Of a stretch of 64,000 bases of DNA, positions 24,916 to 34,696 are shown piece after piece. The notes beneath the pieces are model-generated. The model worked only from the letters and a program-made list of their open reading frames with translations, ran no database searches and was not told the DNA's origin. Source of the DNA: Nonomuraea glycinis (lineage in GTDB: Bacteria > Actinomycetota > Actinomycetes > Streptosporangiales > Streptosporangiaceae); the NCBI RefSeq assembly GCF_014646515.1, contig NZ_BMNK01000012.1, positions 186,001 to 250,000 on the forward strand, written 5' to 3'. Numbering within the stretch: the stretch's first letter is position 1; each line of letters starts with the position of its first letter. The position numbers were made by a program, and so were the translations under genes.

Positions 24916-25760
24916 TCCGCGTCGATGGTGACCAGCTCGTTGCCCGCCCAGTCGGTACGGCCGCACTCGGAGTCCACGGGTCCGTAGACCCACGACTTGT
25001 CGACGAGCTTGTTGCCGCGCACCACCTGCTCGCCGCCCGCGTTGCGCACCTGGATGCTGAACGTGCCGCCCATGACCAGGTTGTCGGTGACGACGACGTC
25101 GCGCGACTTCTCGTCCACCAGGAAGATCGGCGCGGTGATGTGCTCGGCCGCCCGCTGGTCGACGGTGTTGTGCTGGAAGAGCAGCCCGGTGCCGCCGTTG
25201 TAGGCCTGGATGCCGTCGGAGTGGTCGCCGGGGTTGGAGCAGAGCTTGACGAAGGAGTCGCGGATCCGCACGTCGTCGCCGGAGACGCGGAAGCCGTCGC
25301 TGTGCCCCTGGACCAGCACCCTGGTCGCGGTGTACTTGTCGTGGCCGATCGCGGGCAGCGGGCCGCAGGTCCCGGCGGCGCCGACCGTGCTGTCCTCGAT
25401 GGAGAAGCTGAAGGACCTGTCGCCGTCGGCGTTGGTGATGTGGCCGTCGATCACGCTGTTCCTGATGGTGACGTCGTCGGCGTTGACGATCAGCGGGCCG
25501 GCGATGTGCACGCCGTCGAGCACGGCGCCACGCTCTCGCACCCGGTAGGCGACGTTCTCGGTGTTGAGCTTGAGCGAGGTGAGCTGCCGCCCCCGTGGCG
25601 CGCCCGTACAGGCGGGGGTGGGGTGGTCGGGGCAGGAGCTGCCGTCGGCGCGCACGATCTTCGGTGCGGGCGGCGGGGCGGCGGTCGGCCGGGCGGGCGC
25701 CGCCTGGCAGGCGGCGACGAGGGCGAGCGCGCTCGCGGTGACGAGGAGACGTCCGCGCAT
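24864..25760 (-). CDS. Lipoprotein with right-handed parallel beta-helix repeats
   Basis: A 298-residue exported protein. MRGRLLVTASALALVAAC is a lipoprotein signal with lipobox VAAC. After a Pro/Ala-rich stretch, repeated short strands (VNADDVTIRNSVIDGHI, ATRVLVQGHSDGFRVSGDD, GLLFQHNTVDQ, VVVTDNLVMGG) form a pectate-lyase-like beta-helix. It shares an H-(S/N)-D-G-(I/V)-Q motif with the protein at 36670-37638, so the two are paralogues. It is probably a polysaccharide lyase, hydrolase or binding protein for the locus product. ATG 25760 is chosen as the start of the signal. Confidence 0.75.
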   Translation of the reverse strand: MRGRLLVTASALALVAACQAAPARPTAAPPPAPKIVRADGSSCPDHPTPACTGAPRGRQLTSLKLNTENVAYRVRERGAVLDGVHIAGPLIVNADDVTIRNSVIDGHITNADGDRSFSFSIEDSTVGAAGTCGPLPAIGHDKYTATRVLVQGHSDGFRVSGDDVRIRDSFVKLCSNPGDHSDGIQAYNGGTGLLFQHNTVDQRAAEHITAPIFLVDEKSRDVVVTDNLVMGGTFSIQVRNAGGEQVVRGNKLVDKSWVYGPVDSECGRTDWAGNELVTIDADYRVTSIVGPLPCEGAS

Positions 25761-25783
25761 CACCGCCACCTCTCAGCCACCGA

Positions 25784-25819
25784 GTCACTCATTGGGTCAC
25801 TCATCGGGTCACTCATTGG
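25784..25819. repeat. Three 12-bp tandem copies at the 3' end of the RmlC-like gene
   Basis: GTCACTCATTGG, GTCACTCATCGG and GTCACTCATTGG are contiguous. The stop codon of the RmlC-like gene (25809-25811) and the codons for Asn-Glu before it lie in the third unit, so the two other units are extra copies of the gene end. Confidence 0.9.
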
Positions 25820-26357
25820 GCCGGCGCAGGAGGTCGGCCCACGATCCCGCCGCCAGGTCGCGGTCGCTGATCCCGGTGGGCGGCAGGGGCCACGCTACCT
25901 TCAGATCCGGGTCGTCGTAGCGGACCGCGAGATCCTCGGCGGGGTCGTGTTCGCGGTCGATGCGGTAGCAGGTGTCGGCGGGCTCGGTGAGTGCCTGGAA
26001 GCCGTGCAGCAGCCCGGGAGGCACGTAGAGGGTCACGAACGCCTCGTCGTCCAGTCGCACCGCCATCCGCCGCCCGAACGTCGCGGAGCCCGGCCTGGCG
26101 TCCACCAGCACGTCGTAGATCGCCCCCCGCGCGCAGCGCACCAGCTTCGCCTCACCCAGCCCGCCGCGCCCGTGCAGGCCGCGGACGGTGCCGCGGCGCG
26201 ACCTGGACTGGCTGTCCTGGATGAACGACTCCGGCGACAGGCCCGCCTCGGCGGCCACGGCCGCGTCGAACGTCCGGGTGAACAGGCCGCGCTGGTCGCG
26301 GTGCGGCGTGGGGGCGAACAGCAGCACGCCCTCGATCTCGCCTCGCTCCACTCTCAT
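25809..26357 (-). CDS. RmlC-like cupin, probable dTDP-sugar epimerase paralogue with altered active site
   Basis: A 182-residue protein of the dTDP-4-dehydrorhamnose 3,5-epimerase family. The His region is intact (TVRGLHGRGGLGEAKLVRC), as are PPGLLHGFQALTE and DDPDLKVAWPLP. The position of the catalytic Tyr, found in rmlC within RPYNP, is REHDP here, so Tyr is replaced by His. It may make a 3- or 5-epimer only, act as a ketoisomerase, or bind without catalysis. ATG 26357 has GGAGGAGGG upstream. The divergent glycosyltransferase starts only 26 bp away. Confidence 0.8.
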   Translation of the reverse strand: MRVERGEIEGVLLFAPTPHRDQRGLFTRTFDAAVAAEAGLSPESFIQDSQSRSRRGTVRGLHGRGGLGEAKLVRCARGAIYDVLVDARPGSATFGRRMAVRLDDEAFVTLYVPPGLLHGFQALTEPADTCYRIDREHDPAEDLAVRYDDPDLKVAWPLPPTGISDRDLAAGSWADLLRRPNE

Positions 26358-26383
26358 GAATCGTCCCTCCTCCTGGCGGTGTG

Positions 26384-27229
26384 ATGAAGTTCAAGGTCAG
26401 CGTCGTGATCCCGGCGCACAACGAGGAAGCGGTCATCGCGCGCGCCCTGGACGCGCTGCTGGCCGGGACCTCGCCCGGCGAGTTCGACGTCGTGGTGGTG
26501 GCCAACGGCTGCGCCGACCGTACGGCGAGCGCCGCGGCCCGGCCCGGGGTGCGGGTGCTGGAGACCTCGCTGCCCGGCAAGGTCAACGCGTTGCTGCTGG
26601 GCGACGCCGCCTGCCGCGCCTTCCCGCGCGTCTACCTCGACGCGGACGTACGGCTGGACGCCGCGTCGGTGCGGGCGCTGGCGGAGGCGGCGGCCCGGCC
26701 GGGGGTGCTCGCCTGCGCGCCGGTGCCCGAATGGGACCTGACGGGGGCGGGGCCGCTGGTCAGGCGGGTGCACCGGGTGCACGACCGGCTGATCGCACCG
26801 GCGCGCGCCCTGGCGGGCGTGGGGGCGTACGTGCTCACCGAGCGGGGGCACGAGCGGGCCTTCCCGCTGCCGGACGTGATCTCCGACGACGGCTGGGTGG
26901 ACGGCTGTTTCGCGCCCGGAGAGCGGGCCGTGGTGCCCCGGGCCCGCACGGTGGTCCGCCCGGCCCGCACCGTCCGCGCCCACCTGGCCCGGCGGGTCCG
27001 GGTGCGGCAGGGCAACCGGCAGCTCGCCGAGCTGGGCCGGCCCGCCCGCACGCTGCGCGCGGGGGCGCTGCGCGAACTGCTCGCCCGCCGCACGGTGAGC
27101 CCGCTCGACGCCGCCTGCTACCTCGCCGTCCTGGCCGCCGACCGCGTCCTCACCCGCCTGCGCGGCGACCGAGCCCGATGGGGTACGGACACCGGCAGCC
27201 GTCACCGCGACTCCACGGCCGCGTCGTAG
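26384..27229 (+). CDS. Glycosyltransferase family 2
   Basis: A GT-A glycosyltransferase of ~281 residues: KVSVVIPAHNEEAVIARALD, FDVVVVANGCADRTA and VYLDADVRLDA (D-A-D metal site) are visible, followed by an acceptor region and a basic C-terminus. ATG 26384 is used; GTG 26381 is one codon earlier. It is the only + strand gene in a run of - strand genes and is boxed by divergent and convergent neighbours. Its last codons (GSRHRDSTAAS) lie inside the repeat at 27194-27302, so its natural C-terminus may have been changed by that duplication. Confidence 0.82.
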   Translation: MKFKVSVVIPAHNEEAVIARALDALLAGTSPGEFDVVVVANGCADRTASAAARPGVRVLETSLPGKVNALLLGDAACRAFPRVYLDADVRLDAASVRALAEAAARPGVLACAPVPEWDLTGAGPLVRRVHRVHDRLIAPARALAGVGAYVLTERGHERAFPLPDVISDDGWVDGCFAPGERAVVPRARTVVRPARTVRAHLARRVRVRQGNRQLAELGRPARTLRAGALRELLARRTVSPLDAACYLAVLAADRVLTRLRGDRARWGTDTGSRHRDSTAAS

Positions 27230-27302
27230 GTCGCGGTCAGCGGTCACCGCGATTCCATGGCCGCAGGCAGCGGTCACCGCGGCTCCACGGCCGCGTCGTA
27301 AG
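27194..27302. repeat. Three imperfect ~35-bp copies between convergent glycosyltransferase genes
   Basis: Copies of GGCAGCGGTCACCGCGNCTC(CACGGCCGCGTCGTA) begin near 27194, 27236 and 27266; the middle one is shortened. Copy 3 is the coding 3' end and stop of the - strand glycosyltransferase. Copy 1 is read in the opposite sense as the C-terminus and stop (TAG) of the + strand glycosyltransferase. Confidence 0.85.
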
Positions 27303-28459
27303 CCGCCAGTAGTGCTGCCTTCGAATGCTCCCAGGACAGTGGCCCGGCCACCCGCCGCCTGCCCAGCTCGCCCATCCGCCGGCGTTCGGCCGGGTCGTCC
27401 AGCAACCGGGCGATCAGCTTGGCGAACTCCGACTCGTCGTTGGCCGGCGCGTACAGGGCGGCCTCGCCCGCCGACACCCGCGCCTCGCGCAGCTCGAAGG
27501 AGACGATCGGCTTGGCCATCGCCATGTACTCCATGACCTTGTTCATCGTGGAGACGTCGTTGAGCGGGTTCAGCGGATCGGGGGACAGGCACACGTCCGC
27601 CGTCGACAGGTGGCGCATCAGGTCCTCGTCCGGGATCCTGCCGGTGAACTCGACGTCGTCGCCCAGACCCAGCTCCCGCGAAAGCGCCACCATCGCGTCG
27701 AAGGTGTCGCCGCCGCCGACGAACACCGCGTGCCAGTCGCTCCGCCCGTGCTCGTCCCGCAGCCGCGCCAGGCTGCGCAGCGCGTAGTCGACGCCGTCCT
27801 GCGGCCCCATCACGCCCAGATAGCACAGCAGGTACGGCTTGCCGCGCCGCAGCGACTCCTCGGGCGGCACCTGGTGGAAGCGTTCCACCACCGGGGCGCT
27901 GCGCACCACGAAGACCTCCTCGGCGCGCTTGCCGCCGCGTGACAGCGCGACCTTCCGGTAGCTCTCGTTGGTGGCGATCACCACGTGCGCCGCCCGGTAC
28001 GTCCGCCGCTCCAGCCAGCACACGGCCCGGTAGAGCCGGTCCCGGCCCCGGTCGAAGCGCGACAGGTAGAGCTCGGGCACCAGGTCGTGCTGGTCGAAGA
28101 CGAACCGGGTGCCGCCGCGCCGCATGGCCAGCGCGACCAGGAAGAACAGGTCGGGCGGGTTGCAGCCGTGCACCACGTCGAACCGGCCGAACCGGGCCGT
28201 CAGCCGCCTGGCCAGCCGGAAGGTGTGCCACAGCGCGGAGCCGTACTCGCGCAGGTAGCCGGCGGGGCCGCCGGTGGCGGCGCGCAGCGGGTAGCGGTGG
28301 ATGTGGACGCCGTCGATCACCACTTCCGGCTCGGTGTCCTGCTTGGCGCCCTGGGGGCAGATGACGTGCACCTCCCAGCCGGCCGCGCGCAGGGCGGTGC
28401 TCTCCTGCCAGACGCGCCGATCGAGCGGTACGGAGAGGTTCTCGACGAGGATGAGCGCT

Positions 28460-28470
<11 letters not shown>
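27274..28470 (-). CDS. Glycosyltransferase family 4 (WcaI-like)
   Basis: A 398-residue GT-B enzyme. The acceptor domain begins ALILVENLSVPLDRRVWQES, with VVHGCNPPDLFFLVAL and FVFDQHDLVPELY; the donor domain contains LLCYLGVMGPQDGVDYAL, VFVGGGDTFDAM and STADVCLSPDPLNPLNDVST followed by KVMEYMAMAKPIV for nucleotide-sugar binding. It would add a sugar to the lipid-linked unit with retention. The start is TTG 28470, overlapping the end of the dehydrogenase gene by 11 nt, so the two are coupled. Its 3' end is part of the repeat at 27194-27302. Confidence 0.88.
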
Positions 28471-29857
<1,387 letters not shown>

Positions 29858-29860
29858 AGC

Positions 29861-29930
29861 TGCCCTCCGCCGTGGACCTTGGGCAAACGGTCTGCCCCTC
29901 CGCCGTGGACCGTGGGGCAGCGATCTTCCC
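29861..29930. repeat. ~32-bp direct repeat upstream of the sugar dehydrogenase
   Basis: Two copies containing CCTCCGCCGTGGACC(T/G)TGGG lie in tandem in the 113-bp gap between the dehydrogenase start and the preceding acetyltransferase stop. On the - strand they sit just upstream of the ribosome site, so the second copy may be a duplicated leader. No other feature is seen in this gap. Confidence 0.7.
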
Positions 29931-29970
29931 CCCGCCTCCAAGGGATATGTCGGGCATGTCTATTGGAACG

Positions 29971-31002
29971 TTACGGCTGTGTCCGAGTCCGGACATCTCG
30001 TAGGATCGCCCGTGCGTGGACCATCGCCGAAGCGGCAGCGCGGCGTACCGGATTCCGCGTCACCAGCCCCTGGCCGACCTGCGTCTGGCCGGTCTTGGCC
30101 CGGCGCTTGTACTCGTCCTCGCCCCGGCCCAGGTCGATCCGCGAGATCCCGAGAGCCGGGGCCGCCCCCACCAGTTCGCGCAGCAGGATCCAGCCCGGCG
30201 ACAGCCTGGCGAACTCCGGGTCGTACACCGGGAACCACCAGTGCAGCACCCCGCCCGCGCGCAGCCCGAAGTGCGCGGCCAGCAGCCTCGGCCCGGCGTG
30301 CAGCGTCGACAGCACCCCGCCGAACGACCCGTCACGGGTGCGCCACAGGCTCTCCAGCAGCCGCGCCCGGTCGGGCTCCGCGAAGTAGTCCCGGGCGCCG
30401 GTCGCCGCGTACTGCGCCCGCTTCAGCGCGATCACCCGCGCCAGCGCCTCCGGGTCGGCCGAGTCGGCCACGAACCGCACCGCGCCGTGCTCACGCTCGG
30501 CCTTGGCCGCCCTACGCCGGGCCTGCCCCATGTTGTCCTTACCGCTCTTGGACGCCCGCCCCAGATAGCCCGCCAGCCCGCCGGTGACGTCCAAGTAGGG
30601 TGACGGCCTCCTGGAGACCACCCAAGGCTCGAAGCCGGGTGCCCGGTCCACCAGGTGATCGAACGCGTAACCGGTCGGACCACCCCGCAGCAGGTCAAGC
30701 GGCCGAAACTCACCGCCCGCCGCCACCACCGGCCCCTGAAAGTCAGCCCCCGGCCACCCAACAGGCCGCAACAACCGCCCCTCCCGGTGATACGCCACCA
30801 AGGCGACAATCCCACCGCCGCCGGTGGCGACGGCCACCTGTACGGCGCGTCCCGCCGCATGCACGGCCGCCGCGAAGCCCGGATGGAAATACGGGCTGTC
30901 CAGGGCCGGGTTGGCGGCCCGCAACGCATGCCAGGTGTCCAGCTCCGCCGCACCCAGGTCACCGAACGACACGACCCGCATCCCGCCCTCGCTTCCCGTC
31001 AC
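29971..31002 (-). CDS. GNAT-fold acyltransferase of the CelD/BcsL (BioF2-like) type
   Basis: A 343-residue protein with the two-GNAT layout of CelD/FemAB-like acyltransferases found in polysaccharide loci. The N-terminal half has PYFHPGFAAAVHAAGR and LVAYHREGRLLRPVGWPGADFQGPV; the C-terminal acceptor domain has AHFGLRAGGVLHWWFPVYDPEF and ISRIDLGRGEDEYKRR, the standard end of this family. It probably acylates a sugar of the polymer. GTG 31002 overlaps the upstream stop (GTGA); ATG 30981 is a possible alternative with a better ribosome site. Confidence 0.82.
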   Translation of the reverse strand: MTGSEGGMRVVSFGDLGAAELDTWHALRAANPALDSPYFHPGFAAAVHAAGRAVQVAVATGGGGIVALVAYHREGRLLRPVGWPGADFQGPVVAAGGEFRPLDLLRGGPTGYAFDHLVDRAPGFEPWVVSRRPSPYLDVTGGLAGYLGRASKSGKDNMGQARRRAAKAEREHGAVRFVADSADPEALARVIALKRAQYAATGARDYFAEPDRARLLESLWRTRDGSFGGVLSTLHAGPRLLAAHFGLRAGGVLHWWFPVYDPEFARLSPGWILLRELVGAAPALGISRIDLGRGEDEYKRRAKTGQTQVGQGLVTRNPVRRAAASAMVHARAILRDVRTRTQP

Positions 31003-31910
31003 TGGGGGAGCGCCGTCATGCGGCGGGACGGTCGGAGGAGCGCCGTCAGGGAGGCGCGCGAGGTGGGCCGGCCGGTCAGCGCGCGGGCCGCCTCACCTGC
31101 CAGTACGGCCAGGTAGTAGGCCGCACCCGTGACCGGGCCGTGGCGGCGCCGGTAGAGCCGGACCTTGTTGACGACCAGCAGCGCGGCCAGCATCGGGTTC
31201 ACCCCGGAGTCGCCGCCGATGTGCTCGATCACCGACGCGGGCTCGTACCAGGTGCTCCATCCGAGGTCGGCGGCGCGCAGGCAGAAGTCCGTCTCCTCGC
31301 TGTAGAGCAGGTACGACTCGTCCCAGGCGCCCACCTCGCGCACCACCCGCGACGAGATCAGCAGGGCCGCCCCGGTCGCCCAGGCGTACGCCCCGGCCTC
31401 GGCGTACGCGCGCGGGTCGGTCACCAGCTCGCCCAGCGTGCCGAGCCGCCCGGCCCGGTCCCCGCCGAGCACCGCCTCGGCCACCGCCCGGCCCACGGTC
31501 GGCGCCCTGCGCAGTGACGGCTGCAGTGAGCCGTCCGGATTGACCATGTGCGGCACCGCGATCCCCCGGCCGGGCTCGTCCAGGCAGGCGAGCAGCGGCG
31601 CGACGGCTCCCGGGCGCAGCCGGCAGTCCGGGTTGAGCACGTACACAGCGGCCACGTCGTCGAGGTCGAGCGCCGCGAGCCCGGCGTTGATCGCCGCCGC
31701 GTAGCCGGCGTTCCTGCCGAGCTGGACCACCTTGACCGGCAGGTCGGCCCGGTCGGCGATGGCGGTGGAGCCGTCCTTGGAGGCGTTGTCGGCCACCACC
31801 ACGTCGGCCAGCTCGACCCCGGCCGCGCCCGCAGGCAGCGAGGCCAGGCAGCCTTCGAGCACATCCGCGCTGTTGTAGGTGACGATCACCACGGCGATCC
31901 TGGGCGGCAT
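30999..31910 (-). CDS. Glycosyltransferase family 2 (rhamnosyltransferase-like)
   Basis: A 303-residue GT-A enzyme: IAVVIVTYNSADVLEGCLAS at the N-terminus, DVVVADNASKDGS, GRNAGYAAAINAGL, VLNPDCRLRPGAV (metal-binding DxD equivalent) and later GAWDESYLLYSEETDFCLRA, the pattern common to GT2 rhamnosyltransferases such as WbbL. With rmlABCD in the same locus, dTDP-L-rhamnose is a reasonable donor (inference). It begins within the stop of the deacetylase gene (TGATG) and overlaps the next acyltransferase gene. Confidence 0.87.
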   Translation of the reverse strand: MPPRIAVVIVTYNSADVLEGCLASLPAGAAGVELADVVVADNASKDGSTAIADRADLPVKVVQLGRNAGYAAAINAGLAALDLDDVAAVYVLNPDCRLRPGAVAPLLACLDEPGRGIAVPHMVNPDGSLQPSLRRAPTVGRAVAEAVLGGDRAGRLGTLGELVTDPRAYAEAGAYAWATGAALLISSRVVREVGAWDESYLLYSEETDFCLRAADLGWSTWYEPASVIEHIGGDSGVNPMLAALLVVNKVRLYRRRHGPVTGAAYYLAVLAGEAARALTGRPTSRASLTALLRPSRRMTALPQ

Positions 31911-32572
31911 CAGCGCACCCGCTTGTACAGGCGCATGGCGAGCTTGGCGGCCCGGCGTGGCGGTGAGGGCCCGCCCGCGAGGACGCGGGTGATCCAGCCG
32001 CTGCCCTGGTCGCGTTTCAGGCTGTTGCGCGGCTGGAGCCAGGCGTCCGGCCGGGCCCGGCCGCCGTCGCTGGTGTAGGCGCGGGTCACGCCCGCCCGCC
32101 GCAGCCGGCTCAGCACCCGCCGGTCGTAGGAGCCGAACGGGATGGCCACCCGTGACACCGGCTCGCCGGTCAGCTGGCCGAGCAGGTGGTGGGCGGCGGA
32201 CAGCTCCTCGGCGGCCTGCCCGGCGTCCAGCGTGCGCCAGTCGCGGTGCGCCCAGCCGTGCGAGCCGATCCGCATCCCGGCGCGCAACAGCTCGCGAACG
32301 CCGGTGGAGTCCAGCCTGCCCGGCTCGCCGAGCAGCCCCGCCAGCACGAAGAACTCCGCCCGCAGCCCGCGCTCCACCAGCCGGGGCAGCGCGATCTCCA
32401 CGTCCGAGGCGTTGCCGTCGTCGAAGGTGATCCGCACGTCGGGCCGCCCGGCCACCGCGTCCATCACCCGCTCGAACTGGGCCACGCTCACCCAGGTCCC
32501 GTCCTCGCCCGGGTCGAGCTCACGGGTTGACTCGCCGATGCCGTGCACGGTCAGGTTGGTCACCGCACGCAT
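31910..32572 (-). CDS. Polysaccharide deacetylase, NodB fold, no signal peptide
   Basis: A 220-residue NodB-homology protein. Motif 1 is RITFDDGNASD (catalytic base and metal Asp), motif 2 is SHGWAHRDW (H-x-x-x-H metal ligands), and motif 3 is IPFGSYDRR. There is no signal peptide or membrane helix, so it should act in the cytosol, possibly on the lipid-linked precursor. It is the first gene of the - strand operon 32572 to 27274 (deacetylase, GT2, acyltransferase, dehydrogenase, GT4). Confidence 0.85.
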   Translation of the reverse strand: MRAVTNLTVHGIGESTRELDPGEDGTWVSVAQFERVMDAVAGRPDVRITFDDGNASDVEIALPRLVERGLRAEFFVLAGLLGEPGRLDSTGVRELLRAGMRIGSHGWAHRDWRTLDAGQAAEELSAAHHLLGQLTGEPVSRVAIPFGSYDRRVLSRLRRAGVTRAYTSDGGRARPDAWLQPRNSLKRDQGSGWITRVLAGGPSPPRRAAKLAMRLYKRVR

Positions 32573-32657
32573 CCCGCCCCCTGATCAGAAAGCCGCCAGG
32601 AGTGATATCGCCGTCCGAGATGGACCGTTACAGGCGCTTGGCGTACCAGGTGGTGGT

Positions 32658-32921
32658 TTACCCGGTTCTGTCCAGCTCCATCAACCGCTCCGCCAGCTTC
32701 TCCAGAGTCGCAGCCCGCACGATGTGTCGGTATCCATGCACCCCAGGCTGTGGGCACGGATGGCCACAACGGCGTAGCGCGTACCACTCACACGCCCCTT
32801 GGCGCACCTCCCAGCGCTGGCCGAACCGAGCGGCAAGCGCCTCAGCCGTCAACCCCCCCGACCCGTCGCCCTCCCGCCCCGCACGCCTGGACACCTGCGT
32901 GTCCCTCTCCGTGCCCCTCAT
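32658..32921 (-). CDS. Small hypothetical protein, 87 aa
   Basis: A basic protein with a helical start (LTAEALAARFGQRWEVRQGACEWYALRRCG), a Cys/His cluster (RRCGHPCPQPGVHGYRH) and a C-terminal helix (LEKLAERLMELDR). Small proteins of this style accompany the HATPase, XRE and DUF397 genes of actinomycetes. I do not recognise a named family. Just upstream on the same strand, codons following the stop of the next gene continue in frame (AARRIAELYRER-like), suggesting the two were once longer or rearranged. Confidence 0.5.
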   Translation of the reverse strand: MRGTERDTQVSRRAGREGDGSGGLTAEALAARFGQRWEVRQGACEWYALRRCGHPCPQPGVHGYRHIVRAATLEKLAERLMELDRTG

Positions 32922-33025
32922 CCCCCCGCCGCGCCCCCGCCCCGACGTGCCGCAGCCGCCGGATGCATCGCCTCGAACCGCTCCCGATACAGTTCCGCGA
33001 TCCGCCGTGCCGCCGTCTCAGCCGA

Positions 33026-33247
33026 TTAAGCCGGGCACGAGGTGTAATGCCACCGCCCCGGCTCCGTAGGCGCGTCCAGCGACCGGCGAAAGAGCCACTC
33101 CCGCCCGCTCCACTCGCACCACACGTTCAGACCCACCGCCCGCATCCCCACTAGCGCGACCCCATCGCTCTCGGAGATCCGCGAGTCGACCCCACGCCCG
33201 GCCAGATGATCAGCTAGCACTCGCGCCATCCGCCCCGCCGGGCTCAT
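33026..33247 (-). CDS. Small hypothetical protein, 73 aa
   Basis: A short protein: MSPAGRMARVLADHLAGRG, then strands DGVALVGM and LNVWCEWSGREWLFRR, ending TEPGRWHYTSCPA. GGGGAC lies just before ATG 33247; a longer version from 33325 would overlap the HATPase gene by 37 nt. Function is unknown. It forms a - strand run with the HATPase and the 87-aa protein. Confidence 0.5.
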   Translation of the reverse strand: MSPAGRMARVLADHLAGRGVDSRISESDGVALVGMRAVGLNVWCEWSGREWLFRRSLDAPTEPGRWHYTSCPA

Positions 33248-33288
33248 GTCCCCAACACTCGAGCGCACGCCACCACGGCCATCCGCCT

Positions 33289-33729
33289 TCACGCCCTCCC
33301 TCCCAGCCGAGGCAGGAGCGCCCACACCACGCGCTCACCTACTGGCGTGAGATTGGTGCCCCAGCACCCGCGTGTCAGGTCATCCACCACCCACAGACCC
33401 CGCCCCGTCGTTTCGTCGGGGCCAGAGATGCGCGGCAACGGCACAGCCTCCGACGTCCCAGGGCCGACGACGGCCAGCCGCCAGTAGCGCCGCCCTCCCT
33501 CCACCGTCTGTACGAGGCTCATCCGCACCCACGCACCGCACCCGTGAACCAGCACGTTCGTCACCAGTTCGGAGGCGATGAGCTGTAGGTCATCAAGGGC
33601 CGGATGCTCGCCCATCCATCCGCGAAGCTCACGACGGGCCAGCGCGGGAAGCAGAGCACAGTCGTCCAGCTCACTGAACAACCACACCTTGACGCCTGCG
33701 TATGGGGGATTCGCGAGGGTTGCTCTCAT
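33289..33729 (-). CDS. HATPase-type ATP-binding protein (RsbW/anti-sigma-like)
   Basis: A 146-residue GHKL ATPase-fold protein of the kind found in hundreds of copies in actinomycetes. The N-box is visible in LQLIASELVTNVLVHG, and the G-box region as ETTGRGLWVVDDLTRGCWG. Such proteins may bind anti-sigma partners or act with XRE-DUF5753/DUF397 genes, as here (divergent at 33890). ATG 33729 is preceded by CGGAGG. A perfect 7-bp dyad lies just upstream. Confidence 0.8.
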   Translation of the reverse strand: MRATLANPPYAGVKVWLFSELDDCALLPALARRELRGWMGEHPALDDLQLIASELVTNVLVHGCGAWVRMSLVQTVEGGRRYWRLAVVGPGTSEAVPLPRISGPDETTGRGLWVVDDLTRGCWGTNLTPVGERVVWALLPRLGGRA

Positions 33730-33751
33730 GATCACCTCCGGTGCACATCGA

Positions 33752-33777
33752 GACTTGTGTCTGTGCGGTTACAAGTC
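33752..33777. promoter_or_regulatory. GACTTGT/ACAAGTC dyad between HATPase and XRE genes
   Basis: GACTTGT (33752-33758) and ACAAGTC (33771-33777) are perfect inverted arms with a 12-bp spacer, 23 bp upstream of the HATPase start and 113 bp upstream of the XRE start. Position suggests an operator for the XRE protein encoded at 33890; this is inference. Confidence 0.4.
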
Positions 33778-33889
33778 CTCATCATGGCTTTCCACCTCCT
33801 CAAAGTCGTCTCGAATGTCCCTCCAAAACTTTCACAACATGTGATTGGCTTGTACGTATGGAGGTAGGGGTCAATCCGAAAGGTGTGAT

Positions 33890-34696
33890 ATGGAGAAAGA
33901 GGGGAATGCCAACGGCGAAACCGCCAATATGGAATACCGGCAACGCATGCGCCAATATCGGACAGTAAGCGGACTCACTCACGCACGCTTGGCACCTCTG
34001 ATCCCATGCAGTGAAAGCCTTGTGGGAGCTGTTGAGCGAGGCACCAGACCGCCGACAGAGCCTTTTACCCGAGGGCTGGAGAGGGTGTTCGGATTAGATG
34101 GCGAGTTGCTTGAGCTGCTGCCCGCCATCCGGGATGTCAACCCGGTGTGGTTCCGCAAGTGGCCCGCCATCGAGGCCGCAGCAAGAAGCATCCGCATCTA
34201 CCAACTGGCCGTGATCCCTGGCCTTCTCCAGACAGCGGACTACGCCCGCGCCGTCTTTGAAGGTGAACCCGGAGCTATGTCCGGGGAAGTAGAGAAGGCC
34301 ATCAAAGCTCGCCTCCAACGTCAGATAATCCTGTCCCAAGCCAACCCCCCGAGCCTGTCCGTGATCCTTGACGAGAGTGTTCTCCTTCGCTGCATAGGCG
34401 GCCCAGAGGTAATGACGGCGCAGCTCGCCTATCTCCTCGACATGATGGCCCGCCCATACGTTACGGTGCGGATTGTCCCCCTGTCGGCGCGTAGCACGGC
34501 GGGGCTGATTGGTCCGTTCGTACTGGCATCCGACGACGGCACCAACGCGGCGTTCCTGGAAAACGCCGAGACTGGAGAGGTCATCCACCAGATTGAGGTG
34601 ATGCACAAGCTGAATCAGCGATGGGAACTGCTCTCCGGCCTAGCCCAGCCGACCTACGAAACCATAAAAATCATCAAGAGGGTCATGGAGGCATAA
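33890..34696 (+). CDS. XRE helix-turn-helix protein with DUF5753
   Basis: A 268-residue regulator. An XRE helix-turn-helix lies at ~15-70 (RQRMRQYRTVSGLTHARLA, then SESLVGAVERGTRPP). The rest is DUF5753: IRIYQLAVIPGLLQTADYA, RQIILSQANPPSLSVILDES, YVTVRIVPLSARSTAGLIGPF and a C-terminal helix. These proteins pair with DUF397 proteins in actinomycetes and often affect development; the ligand is unknown. ATG 33890 has AAGG at good spacing. Its stop overlaps the next start (TAATG). Its base composition is lower in GC than the polysaccharide genes. Confidence 0.88.
   Translation: MEKEGNANGETANMEYRQRMRQYRTVSGLTHARLAPLIPCSESLVGAVERGTRPPTEPFTRGLERVFGLDGELLELLPAIRDVNPVWFRKWPAIEAAARSIRIYQLAVIPGLLQTADYARAVFEGEPGAMSGEVEKAIKARLQRQIILSQANPPSLSVILDESVLLRCIGGPEVMTAQLAYLLDMMARPYVTVRIVPLSARSTAGLIGPFVLASDDGTNAAFLENAETGEVIHQIEVMHKLNQRWELLSGLAQPTYETIKIIKRVMEA

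Noticed and set aside
32922..33025. Extra small gene after the 73-aa protein on the - strand (AARRIAELYRER-like)
   Set aside because: It continues in frame directly after a TAA stop and has no usable start codon; at most it is a remnant.
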